8,151 nucleotides of DNA from Anaerolineales bacterium (GTDB lineage Bacteria; Chloroflexota; Anaerolineae; 4572-78; J111): the NCBI GenBank assembly GCA_012032575.1, contig JAAUSP010000332.1, positions 1 to 8,151 of the forward strand. Reading direction: 5' to 3'. How positions within the stretch are numbered: position 1 is the stretch's first letter; every line of letters begins with the position of its first letter. A program made the position numbers and the translations under genes. Below, in pieces: positions 1 through 6,024 of this stretch. The notes beneath the pieces were generated by a model. The model saw only the letters and a list, made by a program, of their open reading frames with translations, was not told the origin of the DNA and searched no databases.

Positions 1-340
1 AGCCACCTGATCGAGCAGCGCTTTGGCAAAATTGGCAGCAGGCTGAAATTCCTGCGAGGAGAAGCTGGTCAAGCTAAAGGCAACGCTGGGGATCCCTTCA
101 ATAATGCCTTCCATGGCTGCCGAAACCGTGCCCGAATACAGCACATCTGTTCCCAAATTCGAGCCATGATTGATGCCAGACAGCACCATTTCAGGCGGGT
201 CACTCAGCAAAGCCCCTAATGCCAGCTTGACACAATCAGACGGAGTTCCCGAACAGGCCCACGCTTGCACTGCCGGATGAAACACCGACTCGACTTGCTC
301 TGCCCGGATGGGTTTGTGCAGCGTCAGCCCGTGCCCGGCT
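1..340 (-). pseudogene. surE: 5'-nucleotidase SurE, C-terminal portion, 5' end lost at a junction
   Basis: SurE is a metal-dependent 5'/3'-nucleotidase acting on nucleoside monophosphates. Read on the minus strand, this stretch encodes the family signature [20 protein letters not shown] (about 122-181), followed by AAMEG and the IPSVAFS segment. Upstream of these lie the typical [11 protein letters not shown] strand and the [14 protein letters not shown] helix. The frame runs off the left edge of the window, so the true C-terminus is not seen. At about 335-342 SurE similarity stops just before GHGLTLH. Roughly the first 45 residues are therefore missing, including the N-terminal NDDG metal-binding motif. 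No start codon or ribosome binding site fits at that point. The adjoining DNA encodes the tail of an unrelated plus-strand gene. The family call is very secure. Whether this is a real truncated gene or one side of an assembly chimera cannot be decided here. Confidence 0.88.
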
Positions 341-530
341 GGAAGCCAGCGCCAAAGCCCGCGCCAGCTATTTGCGCCGCAGCTACGGGGTGGCCATAGA
401 TGATCCAACCCTTTACCATCTCACCCTCAATACCGGCTTGCTTGGCTTGCCGCAGGCGGTCAACCTGGTCATCCAGACAGTTCAAGCCTGGTTGAATTTA
501 AACTCCAGGCTGTTTGAAATAGGCTTATGA
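333..530 (+). pseudogene. Cytidylate-kinase-like protein, C-terminal fragment
   Basis: An open plus-strand frame without a start ends at the TGA at 528-530. It encodes about 64 residues, including [20 protein letters not shown] followed by YHLTLNTG and a C-terminal helix. The YLRR.YGV...DP.LYHL.LNTG pattern is, from memory, the C-terminal signature of the cytidylate kinase-like family (P-loop nucleoside monophosphate kinase fold, AAA-type). The N-terminal P-loop half is absent: left of about 335-342 the DNA is minus-strand SurE. The stop overlaps the start of the next gene in an ATGA arrangement, so the two were probably translationally coupled. This side of the junction is continuous with the downstream genes, so it is probably the native context and SurE the foreign side. 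The family assignment is moderately secure; the truncation is directly visible. Confidence 0.6.
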
Positions 531-904
531 TCGAAACCGGCAAATCAAAACCCGACGTGACGTTTTCTCACCCCAGCGAGGCAGAGTTTGCCCGCATTCT
601 CGATTTTTACCAGATTGCCTGGGAATACGAACCGAAAACTTTTGTGCTCCGCCAGGACGACCAGGGCCACATCATCGAAGCCTTCAGCCCCGACTTTTAT
701 CTGCCCGAACAAGACCTCTATATCGAACTGACCACGATGGAGCAGCGCCTTATTACCAAAAAGCATCGCAAGCTGCGCCGGCTGCGCGAGCTTTATCCTG
801 ACATTAATATTAAATTATTGAACCGATCCGATTTTAAGCAAATGATGTTGAAGTATGAGTTGGACAATAGCGACGAGCTAATCGGACCGCGTACCCCCTC
901 TTAA
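527..904 (+). CDS. PD-(D/E)XK nuclease-fold-like small protein
   Basis: A 125-residue soluble protein of no experimentally known function that I can name. It has an N-terminal acidic helix (E18-E20, FARILDFY), then WEYEP (32-36), SPDFYLPEQDLYIELT (54-69) and a basic helix TKKHRKLRRLRELYP (77-91) leading into INIKLL. The order Glu helix, E-Y-E-P strand, PDFYLP with D56, then E67-x-T resembles the core of PD-(D/E)XK endonuclease-fold proteins, such as Vsr/DUF559-like and TnsA-like proteins. The usual Lys of the ExK motif is Thr here, so either K78/K79 substitutes or the protein is catalytically altered. The start codon overlaps the stop of the kinase-like gene (ATGA). HPRT follows 72 bases downstream on the same strand. 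This placement next to two nucleotide-metabolism genes suggests a housekeeping or nucleotide-linked role rather than a restriction system. The fold call is inference. Confidence 0.75.
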   Translation: MIETGKSKPDVTFSHPSEAEFARILDFYQIAWEYEPKTFVLRQDDQGHIIEAFSPDFYLPEQDLYIELTTMEQRLITKKHRKLRRLRELYPDINIKLLNRSDFKQMMLKYELDNSDELIGPRTPS

Positions 905-910
905 AAACTG

Positions 911-950
911 TCATTGCGAGGCCGCAGGCCGAAGCAATCCCCTGCGTCAC
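911..950. repeat. Small palindromic intergenic repeat (REP/MITE-like)
   Basis: The sequence from 911 contains nested inverted arms: ATTGC (913-917) with GCAAT (934-938), and inside them GGCC (920-923) with GGCC (927-930) around a GCA loop. The wording TCATTGCGAG...GAAGCAATC is a style of short dispersed repeat I recognise from many environmental bacterial genomes. It lies between the nuclease-like gene and hpt. It has no U-tract, so it is unlikely to be an intrinsic terminator. Confidence 0.55.
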
Positions 951-964
951 ATTGACTTATTTAC

Positions 965-970
965 AGGAGA
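965..970 (+). promoter_or_regulatory. Shine-Dalgarno site of hpt (sets a GTG start)
   Basis: AGGAGA lies six bases before GTG at 977-979. This supports GTG as the hpt start, giving an N-terminus of MNTPSFSVWAEE. Confidence 0.75.
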
Positions 971-976
971 GTTTCA

Positions 977-1527
977 GTGAACACGCCTTCTTTTTCCGTC
1001 TGGGCTGAGGAAATAGGGCCGGTATTTCTAACCGAGCAACAGATTCAACAGCGGGTCAGCCAATTGGCCGTTCAAATCAGCCAGGATTACGCCGGCAAAG
1101 ACCTGGTGGTGATTGGTGTGCTTAGAGGCGTCCTTTTTTTATGGCCGACCTGTTACGAGCCATGACCATCCCGGCCAATTATGATTTTCTGGCTATCTCT
1201 CGTTATGGTCCCACCGAACAAACCCACGGCGTGGTTCGCCTGACCAAAGACCTCAACGAACCCCTGCGAGGCCGGCACGCCTTGCTGGTTGAAGATATTG
1301 TTGACACCGGCCTGACCACTCATTTTATCCTGCGCACACTGCGTCTGCACGAACCGGAAAGTCTCAAAGCCTGTGTGTTGCTCAATCGTACCCAACGCCG
1401 CATCATTGATGTTAATCTGGCCTATGTCGGTTTTGAAATCCCCGATTATTACCTGGTCGGTTACGGCCTCGATTTTAGAGAGCGATATCGAACCCTGCCC
1501 TATCTGGCCAAATTTGAACCGGATTAA
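977..1527 (+). CDS. hpt: Hypoxanthine phosphoribosyltransferase, split by a one-base frameshift
   Basis: HPRT salvages hypoxanthine (and guanine) with PRPP to IMP or GMP in the cytosol. The first frame (977 onward, GTG start) carries LTEQQIQQRVSQLA and the conserved VVIGVLRGVLF. The second frame continues from 1141 with MADLLRAM, DFLAISRYG, VVRLTKDL, the PRPP-loop signature LLVEDIVDTGLT, and the C-terminal VGFEIPDYYLVGYGLDFRERYRTLPY. Together they make a normal-length protein of about 183 residues. The break is at a run of seven T (1134-1140): eight T would restore the frame. Loss of one T in sequencing is the simplest cause. However, the existing run also reads U UUU UUA in the zero frame, a canonical -1 slippery heptamer that would give the same full-length product. 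A strong terminator follows. Identification is secure; the in vivo status of the frameshift is not. Confidence 0.92.
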
Positions 1528-1534
1528 AGCCAAC

Positions 1535-1567
1535 AAAAAACCCCGGCCTCTTGCCGGGGTTTGCTTT
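1535..1567. terminator. Bidirectional intrinsic terminator between hpt and the ncRNA
   Basis: The stem CCCCGGC (1541-1547) pairs with GCCGGGG (1553-1559) around a five-base loop. On the plus strand it is followed by TTTGCTTT and begins 13 bases after the hpt stop. On the minus strand it is followed by six T (complement of 1535-1540), so the U-tract is cleaner in that direction. It therefore terminates hpt and also the convergent minus-strand RNA. Confidence 0.92.
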
Positions 1568-1823
1568 AAAAGGGAAAAGAGCCCCTAGTAACCTTTTGAT
1601 TTCTCAAGTGTTCAGTAACTTACTTGCTTTGAGTTACCCCAAAAAAGCTCTGGTTCACTCTCGATGAGCTAATGTTGCGCCCATTCGATTGCTGGTTTCC
1701 TAATTTCTTTTCCACCAGCTTACGGTTTATCCTTGTTGCCAAGTCATCCCGCTTGTTACTACAAAGAGTACTTTTCAGTTACTTTTTCTTGAGTCCTCGG
1801 TCAATTCCTTGGGACTCTTTTCT
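1535..1823 (-). ncRNA. Candidate structured non-coding RNA with own promoter and terminator
   Basis: No ORF spans this stretch, yet it is bounded by a good minus-strand promoter (1830-1858) and a strong terminator, giving a transcript of about 285 nt. The sequence folds by eye into nested long-range helices. P1 pairs 1811-1822 with 1574-1585 (12 pairs, one G-U). P2 pairs 1788-1793 with 1603-1608 (6 pairs). P3 pairs 1777-1782 with 1615-1620 (6 pairs). P4 pairs 1762-1770 with 1621-1631 (9 pairs, 2-nt bulge). The core holds a CUUG-GCAA-CAAG GNRA hairpin (1732-1743), a 6-bp hairpin (1691-1696 with 1714-1719) and a 5-bp hairpin (1646-1650 with 1666-1670). I see none of the diagnostic motifs of RNase P RNA, tmRNA or SRP RNA. 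A 6S-like rod is possible, but the branched centre and length argue against a plain match. Function and class are unknown. Confidence 0.7.
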
Positions 1824-1829
1824 GGTATT

Positions 1830-1858
1830 ATAGTACCATAATTAGGGCAAGTTGTCAA
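1830..1858 (-). promoter_or_regulatory. Sigma-70-like promoter for the minus-strand ncRNA
   Basis: Minus-strand TTGACA (complement of 1853-1858), then 17 bases, then TACTAT (1830-1835). An overlapping TATAAT (1827-1832) would give a 20-base spacer. The predicted start near 1822-1823 coincides with the first base of helix P1 of the RNA, which supports both calls. It lies about 40 bases downstream of the GH3-family stop codon, so the RNA is a separate unit rather than a 3' UTR. Confidence 0.75.
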
Positions 1859-1898
1859 TAGAAAAACCGACTGGAGAACCTTAAAATTTAACAGTTTT

Positions 1899-3596
1899 TT
1901 AACAATCCGTCTCCACTTTTACCATTTGCCCTTGAAAGATTTCCGTCCAGCCGGATAACCGGTGCAAAGCCAGGGGCTTAATATCACCGGCGCGCTGGCC
2001 GTGGGCCTGGCAGAATGACAGATAGGCAGCCGGGCCGCCGCTCACAATGCGGAAGAGCTGTAATGGCCCAAGCTGGCCCAACTGGCGGCAGTAGCGATAA
2101 TGATAGTTTTCTTGCAGGGCCAATTCCAGCGCCCGGCCTACCTGCCTTAGGGTATCGTCGGTACTCGCCGGCGCTTCGATAAAGAGAGTGTAAGCGCCGG
2201 TAGCGGTCTCATACGCCACCATCGCAAAAACGGGCTGGACAGCGTGACGGCGACAAATCGTATCAAGCGCCTCGCTCACGTGACGCTCGTTGAGCTTCTC
2301 GCCGAACCAGTCGGAAATATAGCTTTCTTTGCCCACAAAGCGCAACAGGGGACACGTTCCCCCATAGCCGGCGACTTCCACCAAATCGTGGAGCTGGTAG
2401 CGATACAGGCCACCGCCGGTAGTGAGAATAACCGAATATTGGCAGCCGGGTTGGAGTTGATGGGCCAGGAGAGGAGGGCGTAATTGTGAATTGTGAATTG
2501 TGAATTGTGAATTGTGAATGGGGCGGAATTCGAAGAAGTGGGAGCGGATGGCTAAGGCTGTGCCGGGTTGGTTGAGCAGGGGCAGGGAAACAAAGCCTTC
2601 CGTGGCGATGAGGCCCTTGCCTTGAAGGTGGGCCTGGGGTAATAAGCGGGCCAATTCTGGAACGTGAAGTGCGGCCTGGGCTTCGGTCCAGCAGCTTACC
2701 AGCCGGAGGCGCGGCCACAGGCGGGTATGAATCAGGGCCGGATCATGCTCCTGCCGGAAAATTGTCTTAATTTCCTCTGCCCGGCGGGGGTCGGGCCGGT
2801 TGAGTGAAATAAGTTGCTGCTTTAAATCCGACGCCAACGGGCCGGGCGGGGTGAGGGTTCCGGCGGCAATATCGGCGACGAGGAGCGGCCACCAATCGGA
2901 CAGCCGGTTTAGCAGCAGGGTCAAAAAAGTGGGGTTCCAGACGGAGATCAGTGCCAGCGAGCGGCTGCGTAACAGGAACAGTAAAGTGATGTAACGAAAG
3001 GTTTCCATATCGTCAATCAGCCGGACGAGAGGAGGAACGGCCAGCACGGCTCGCAGCAAACGGCGCTGCCAGCCGCCCAGGTATTCGCTGTCTTCTTCAA
3101 AGCCGATGGGGATACCGCCGGGCGTGCGCATGTTTCGCTGCGTGACCGGCGTCACCGACCAATAGGCCTGACCCAGCAGCAGCCCCGGCATGTGGCTGAA
3201 AAGGTCAACCAGCCAGGGTGCAAGGGCGCGTTGAAACTCGGCTTTGAGGGTGGCCGTGTAGGGGATGTATTTGGTCGCGGCAGTCGAGCCGCTGGTTGGC
3301 TCCAGCAGCAAAGGCGCTTCCTGAGTCAATACTTGAGATTGACCCTCACTTATCGCCTGAATTGCCGGGAGATAGTCGTCATAGGTGGAGAGAGGGACTC
3401 GCTGCTGGTATTCAGCGGCGGTGCGGATCGAGGCAAAATCGTAGCGGTGGCCAAAGTCGGTCTCGGCATTGCGGCGGAGCAGGCGCAGTAGCAGCTTTTC
3501 CTGGGTCTCGCTGACGTTGCGCCGGGCCAGATGAAAAGCCAGGCTCTCGGGCAGGCAAGAGAGAAACCAAAGGGCGTTGGCGAAGAGAGAAAGCAT
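1899..3596 (-). CDS. GH3 family acyl-adenylate/amido synthetase
   Basis: A 565-residue member of the GH3 (auxin-responsive promoter) family, ANL adenylating superfamily. Plant relatives adenylate carboxylic acids such as auxin or jasmonate and transfer them to amino acids; substrates of bacterial members are largely unknown. Visible landmarks, in order: N-terminal helices with LLRLLRRNAETDFG (36-49), the phosphate-binding motif EPTSGSTAATKYIPYT (99-114), the GLIATEG adenine region (328-334), TTGGGLYRYQLHDLVEV (392-408) and GEKLNE (432-437), then the small C-terminal domain. Length is normal for the family. Residues about 359-372 (IHNSQFTIHNSQ) come from a heptamer array and look like a loop insertion between FFEFRP and the conserved PLLAHQL segment. 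No strong Shine-Dalgarno precedes the ATG at 3594-3596. It is the last gene of the minus-strand cluster. Family call very secure; substrate unknown. Confidence 0.93.
   Translation of the reverse strand: MLSLFANALWFLSCLPESLAFHLARRNVSETQEKLLLRLLRRNAETDFGHRYDFASIRTAAEYQQRVPLSTYDDYLPAIQAISEGQSQVLTQEAPLLLEPTSGSTAATKYIPYTATLKAEFQRALAPWLVDLFSHMPGLLLGQAYWSVTPVTQRNMRTPGGIPIGFEEDSEYLGGWQRRLLRAVLAVPPLVRLIDDMETFRYITLLFLLRSRSLALISVWNPTFLTLLLNRLSDWWPLLVADIAAGTLTPPGPLASDLKQQLISLNRPDPRRAEEIKTIFRQEHDPALIHTRLWPRLRLVSCWTEAQAALHVPELARLLPQAHLQGKGLIATEGFVSLPLLNQPGTALAIRSHFFEFRPIHNSQFTIHNSQLRPPLLAHQLQPGCQYSVILTTGGGLYRYQLHDLVEVAGYGGTCPLLRFVGKESYISDWFGEKLNERHVSEALDTICRRHAVQPVFAMVAYETATGAYTLFIEAPASTDDTLRQVGRALELALQENYHYRYCRQLGQLGPLQLFRIVSGGPAAYLSFCQAHGQRAGDIKPLALHRLSGWTEIFQGQMVKVETDC
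2479..2520 (-). repeat. Heptamer tandem array inside the GH3-family gene
   Basis: On the plus strand AATTGTG is repeated five times without error (2482-2516) and then continues partially. On the minus strand it reads as AATTCAC units with degenerate ends, CATTCAC and AATTACG. The six-unit block is 42 bases, a multiple of three, so the reading frame survives and 14 residues are added. It resembles the short tandemly repeated heptanucleotides known from cyanobacteria. Confidence 0.9.
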
Positions 3597-3615
3597 GATC
3601 TATACGCCCAAATAT

Positions 3616-3693
3616 TTATGCTACCCCAAAATCCTGCTTGATTTGAGCTATCTCTTGACACAGCCCTGGCAGTTTCTTGGTTTTAAGTTCCAT
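3616..3693 (-). pseudogene. Possible HEPN-partner remnant after the MNT gene
   Basis: A 25-residue ORF starts at an ATG (3691-3693) that overlaps the MNT stop codon region, where a HEPN toxin partner normally begins. Its sequence, MELKTKKLPGLCQEIAQIKQ followed by DFGVA, resembles only the extreme C-terminus of HEPN/DUF86 proteins (a KLPGL..EI tail). An internal deletion of the partner would explain it. It is too short to be sure and could be chance. Confidence 0.25.
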
Positions 3694-3991
3694 ACACTAA
3701 AACTTTATCCCGCTCAACCGCCTGACGGAAGTATGGATTTTTAATAGCCGGAATTTCGACTAAATCAACCGAACGCTGAAAGAGCCGTTCTAAATCTTCC
3801 TTAAGCCCAAAATAACGGTCGAATGCACCGATTGAATGGTTCTCCGCAAACTCGACGAGAAAATCCAAATCACTGTTTCCCAGATCGAAATCAGGGCGCG
3901 AAGCAGAGCCAAACAACTCCAGGCGTTTTACCCCATAAATGGCATATAAGTTTGATAATTTATCCGAATACTCAGTAAGATTTAGCTTCAT
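3683..3991 (-). CDS. MNT-type nucleotidyltransferase (antitoxin-like)
   Basis: A 102-residue minimal nucleotidyltransferase. It shows LELFGSASRPDFDLGNSDLD, the GSxxR...SDLD motif with G28-S29 and metal-binding D41 and D43; a probable third carboxylate is D76 in SVDLVE. Such proteins usually pair with a HEPN ribonuclease and act as the antitoxin, in characterised systems by transferring AMP to the HEPN protein. No complete HEPN gene is adjacent: downstream there is only a 25-codon ORF, then GH3. AAAGG about five bases before ATG (3989-3991) is a plausible ribosome binding site, and a TACAAT at 4035-4040 (minus strand) may be its -10 box. It sits between the GNAT-like gene and GH3, so it looks like a later insertion into that cluster. 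Family call secure; antitoxin role inferred. Confidence 0.88.
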   Translation of the reverse strand: MKLNLTEYSDKLSNLYAIYGVKRLELFGSASRPDFDLGNSDLDFLVEFAENHSIGAFDRYFGLKEDLERLFQRSVDLVEIPAIKNPYFRQAVERDKVLVYGT

Positions 3992-4094
3992 TCTGACCTT
4001 TGGGTTGGCATAAAATCAAATAACTTCGCTTATCATTGTACAGGAATTCATCGCATTTCGCTATCGAGCTATCCAACTTCTATTTTTCTTTGCC

Positions 4095-4840
4095 TCATCC
4101 CAGCATCCGTCTTCCGGCTGGGGTGAGATTGGTTTCGGTCAGTTCCACCAGGCAGGGGAGTTGGTCGCCCTGGGCATGGCCGGGGTTGGCAGCGACAAAA
4201 AGGCCACGTGAGGGTCTTTGAGCCGGCGTTCGGTAATCTCGGCGACGCCGGGGCGGAGGGGGGCAGCCTGGGCAAAACGGATGATCCCTCGCCCGGCATC
4301 ATATTCCGAAGGAAATTTCAGACAGGCCAGAGCATCCAGAATGCGCTTGATCCCCGGAGGTGTGGGGCGTAAATAGGTGGGGTAAAACTCGCGGAAGAAG
4401 ACGGGCAAAAAGCGGTAAGTTTTGTAGCCGGAACTGATCAGAAACCAGTAGACCCGTGCCTCATTACCGATGGTTTCGGCCAGATTGAAAACGTGCTTTC
4501 CCCACAGCCGGGGTAGTTCCATCTCGCTCCAATAATCACGGTGGATGATGGTATCGCCGGAGAAGAAGGCGACGATGGGCTGGTTGTCCATCGTTATCTG
4601 CAAGCGCATCAGAGTGGAAAAGCCCTGAACCTGACCCGTAGCGGTGTCGGTCAGCAAAATGACCCACTCTTTTTCAGCCAGATCGGTTTCAAAATGAGGC
4701 CGGGTAACGTTGACAAAGTAATCGGCCAGGAGGGTATACATCTCAGCCCGTTCGGTTGAGGTCAATTCCGGCGGCTGCCGGACCTGGCCGGTCAAGCGGC
4801 CAGTGCTCATTTCTAGCTCAGGGGTTGTCATCAAATTCAC
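4095..4840 (-). CDS. GNAT-like acyltransferase family protein, frameshifted near its end
   Basis: A soluble protein with a probable GNAT-type fold: a beta strand pair EWVILLTD and GQVQGFSTLMRLQ, then FFSGDTIIHRDYW, then the strongly patterned VYWFLISSGYKTYRFLPVFF. I recognise no named family, and the acyl-CoA loop is not clear. As sequenced, the frame ends at 4139 with PTPAMPRATNSPAWWN. If one base is added to the A-run at 4197-4201 (T-run on the coding strand), the frame instead continues as VAANPGHAQGDQLPCLVELT and ends MLG at the stop 4095-4097, giving 248 residues. The restored tail looks far more protein-like. Start is GTG at 4838-4840, or ATG three codons on at 4829-4831; neither has a clear Shine-Dalgarno. 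It begins 17 bases after the stop of the two-part GNAT gene, so they are probably co-transcribed. The coding call is secure; function is tentative. Confidence 0.75.
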
Positions 4841-4857
4841 TCAAGCCGCCGCAGGGG

Positions 4858-5985
4858 TTAGAGGGTTGCAATTTCGACATAGGGAATGCGCTGATCGAGT
4901 TTTTCATGAAAGCTCAGGTCATCCGGCCAGCAGACGGTGTACAGGCGGCTGTAATAAGGGATGTGAGCATAGCTTCGAGCGACCGCCAGCAGCGGGTCAC
5001 GGGTAGACAGGCCGAGCATCAAATAGGCATAGCCTCGCGCTACAGCTAAATTATACACGTATTGCAGCAAGATGCCGAAGCTATCGGGGTTGTTTTGAGC
5101 CAAGCAAACAAAACTGGCATAGGCAAAGTGGATTGGCTGGCCGGGCGGCGGCAGCGGTCGCGCCCCGCTGAGCCGCAGCCAGCCATTATAAAAGGGCCGC
5201 AGCCAGCGGAGCGAGCCGTGATAGGCCCGGACCATCGTCTGTTTATAGCGTGACTGGTCCCACAACCCCATCACCCCGACAATCTGCCCGTTTTGCCGGG
5301 CGATGACAAAATCCTCCACCCGAAAATCAAGCGTGGTCGCGCTGCCGGAAAAATCAGCCTCGCTGAACACCGGAAAAAACTGTTTGGTTGAACCGTGCTG
5401 GTGGAGGAAATTGACGATGGCGGGGAGGTCGGTGCGTGATGCGTGATGCGTGATGCGTGATGCAGATTGACGACGCAAGGCGAAAGACGCAAGACGAACA
5501 GGCTTTCTCAAAATAACCGCCAGGGTACACAGCCGATCCGCCTCCCGGTAAAGCGGAAAGTGGCGGCGGGGGCGTTCGACCAGAATGCCTTGAGCTTCGG
5601 CGTTGCCTTCGATGATGGTGGTGAGGTAACCGGCCACCCGGCCATCGGCGTGGAGCTGATGGAAATAGCGAAAGCCGCCGGAAACCAGCCAGCGCCCCCG
5701 AAAGCGCTCGTCCACCCGCAGTTGGCCGATGTAGCCAACCTCCTCGATTTTGCCGTTGACAAACAACGGGCGGGTGGTGCGGGTGGCGACGGCGGCCACT
5801 TCGCCGCTGGATTGATGCCGGGCGACCAAAACCTGGCTAAAGCGGCCCATCGTGGCGCAGCCGAGAAAGTAATTTGGCTCGCGTTCGTAGCTCAGCGTCA
5901 CCTGGCCGGGGACCGGATTATTCGCCAGCAGCCGCCGGATGGCTGGATCGTCGGCGGGGGTAGCGAGGTCGAAGGTGAATTCCAT
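4858..5985 (-). CDS. GNAT family N-acetyltransferase, two-part protein
   Basis: A 375-residue cytosolic protein. The N-terminal half (about 1-160) is a GNAT domain: FDLATPADDPAIRRLLANNP, then VLVARH...GEVAAVATRTTR, then the acyl-CoA-binding strand/loop YIGQLRVDERFRGRWLVSGG (85-104) and the following helix. The C-terminal half (about 187-375) repeats the pattern in a diverged form: VEDFVIARQNGQIVGVMGLW, HFAYASFVCLAQNN and LLQYVYNLAVARGYAYLMLG. The halves are joined by a linker (residues 164-184) encoded entirely by a period-7 array. GNAT proteins move acyl groups from acyl-CoA to amines; the acceptor is unknown. No good Shine-Dalgarno precedes ATG 5983-5985. It lies 39 bases after the cyclotransferase-like gene and 17 bases before the GNAT-like gene, in an apparent operon with GH3. 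Family secure, substrate unknown. Confidence 0.88.
   Translation of the reverse strand: MEFTFDLATPADDPAIRRLLANNPVPGQVTLSYEREPNYFLGCATMGRFSQVLVARHQSSGEVAAVATRTTRPLFVNGKIEEVGYIGQLRVDERFRGRWLVSGGFRYFHQLHADGRVAGYLTTIIEGNAEAQGILVERPRRHFPLYREADRLCTLAVILRKPVRLASFALRRQSASRITHHASRTDLPAIVNFLHQHGSTKQFFPVFSEADFSGSATTLDFRVEDFVIARQNGQIVGVMGLWDQSRYKQTMVRAYHGSLRWLRPFYNGWLRLSGARPLPPPGQPIHFAYASFVCLAQNNPDSFGILLQYVYNLAVARGYAYLMLGLSTRDPLLAVARSYAHIPYYSRLYTVCWPDDLSFHEKLDQRIPYVEIATL
5434..5496 (-). repeat. Nine-unit period-7 array encoding the GNAT linker
   Basis: In coding direction the units are CGTCTTG, CGTCTTT, CGCCTTG, CGTCGTC, AATCTGC, then four exact ATCACGC copies. Nine heptamers make 63 bases, exactly 21 codons, so the array is neutral for frame. 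Each three units encode one seven-residue period in the exact part (ITHHASR). The degenerate half looks older than the exact half. Confidence 0.88.
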
Positions 5986-6024
5986 GATGAGTTGACTTTG
6001 GGTCAGGTGTCAGGCATAGATTTG

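Noticed and set aside
913..938. Hairpin before hpt as a riboswitch or terminator
   Set aside because: The stem is short and interrupted, has no U-tract, and its sequence resembles a dispersed intergenic repeat; no purine-riboswitch core is visible before hpt.
1153..1536. Minus-strand ORF of 127 codons opposite hpt
   Set aside because: It is antisense to the conserved HPRT sequence and has no independent signals; in addition, the shared terminator would end minus-strand transcription before it.
1535..1823. RNase P RNA, tmRNA, SRP RNA or an omega-type guide RNA as identity of the ncRNA
   Set aside because: The GAGGAAAGUC and ACAGAAA motifs of RNase P RNA, the tRNA-like ends of tmRNA and the GGAAGCAGCC-type SRP loop are absent, and no TnpB, IsrB or Cas gene lies nearby. 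A 6S-like RNA is not excluded.
2263..2718. Minus-strand ORF of 151 codons within the GH3-family gene
   Set aside because: It is an alternative frame of the GH3 coding region, rich in Pro, Ser and Arg, with no family signature; the GH3 frame is unambiguous here.
4094..4127. Eleven-base hairpin (CTCATCCCAGC with GCTGGGGTGAG, one wobble) as a terminator of the minus-strand GNAT-like gene
   Set aside because: No U-tract follows on the minus strand, and after correcting the frameshift the hairpin lies in the last codons and stop of that gene. It may still affect the mRNA end, but it is not a convincing intrinsic terminator.
5433..5463. Regular short repeats as a CRISPR array
   Set aside because: Units are seven bases with no spacers and are translated as part of the GNAT protein; the same applies to the array at 2482-2519.
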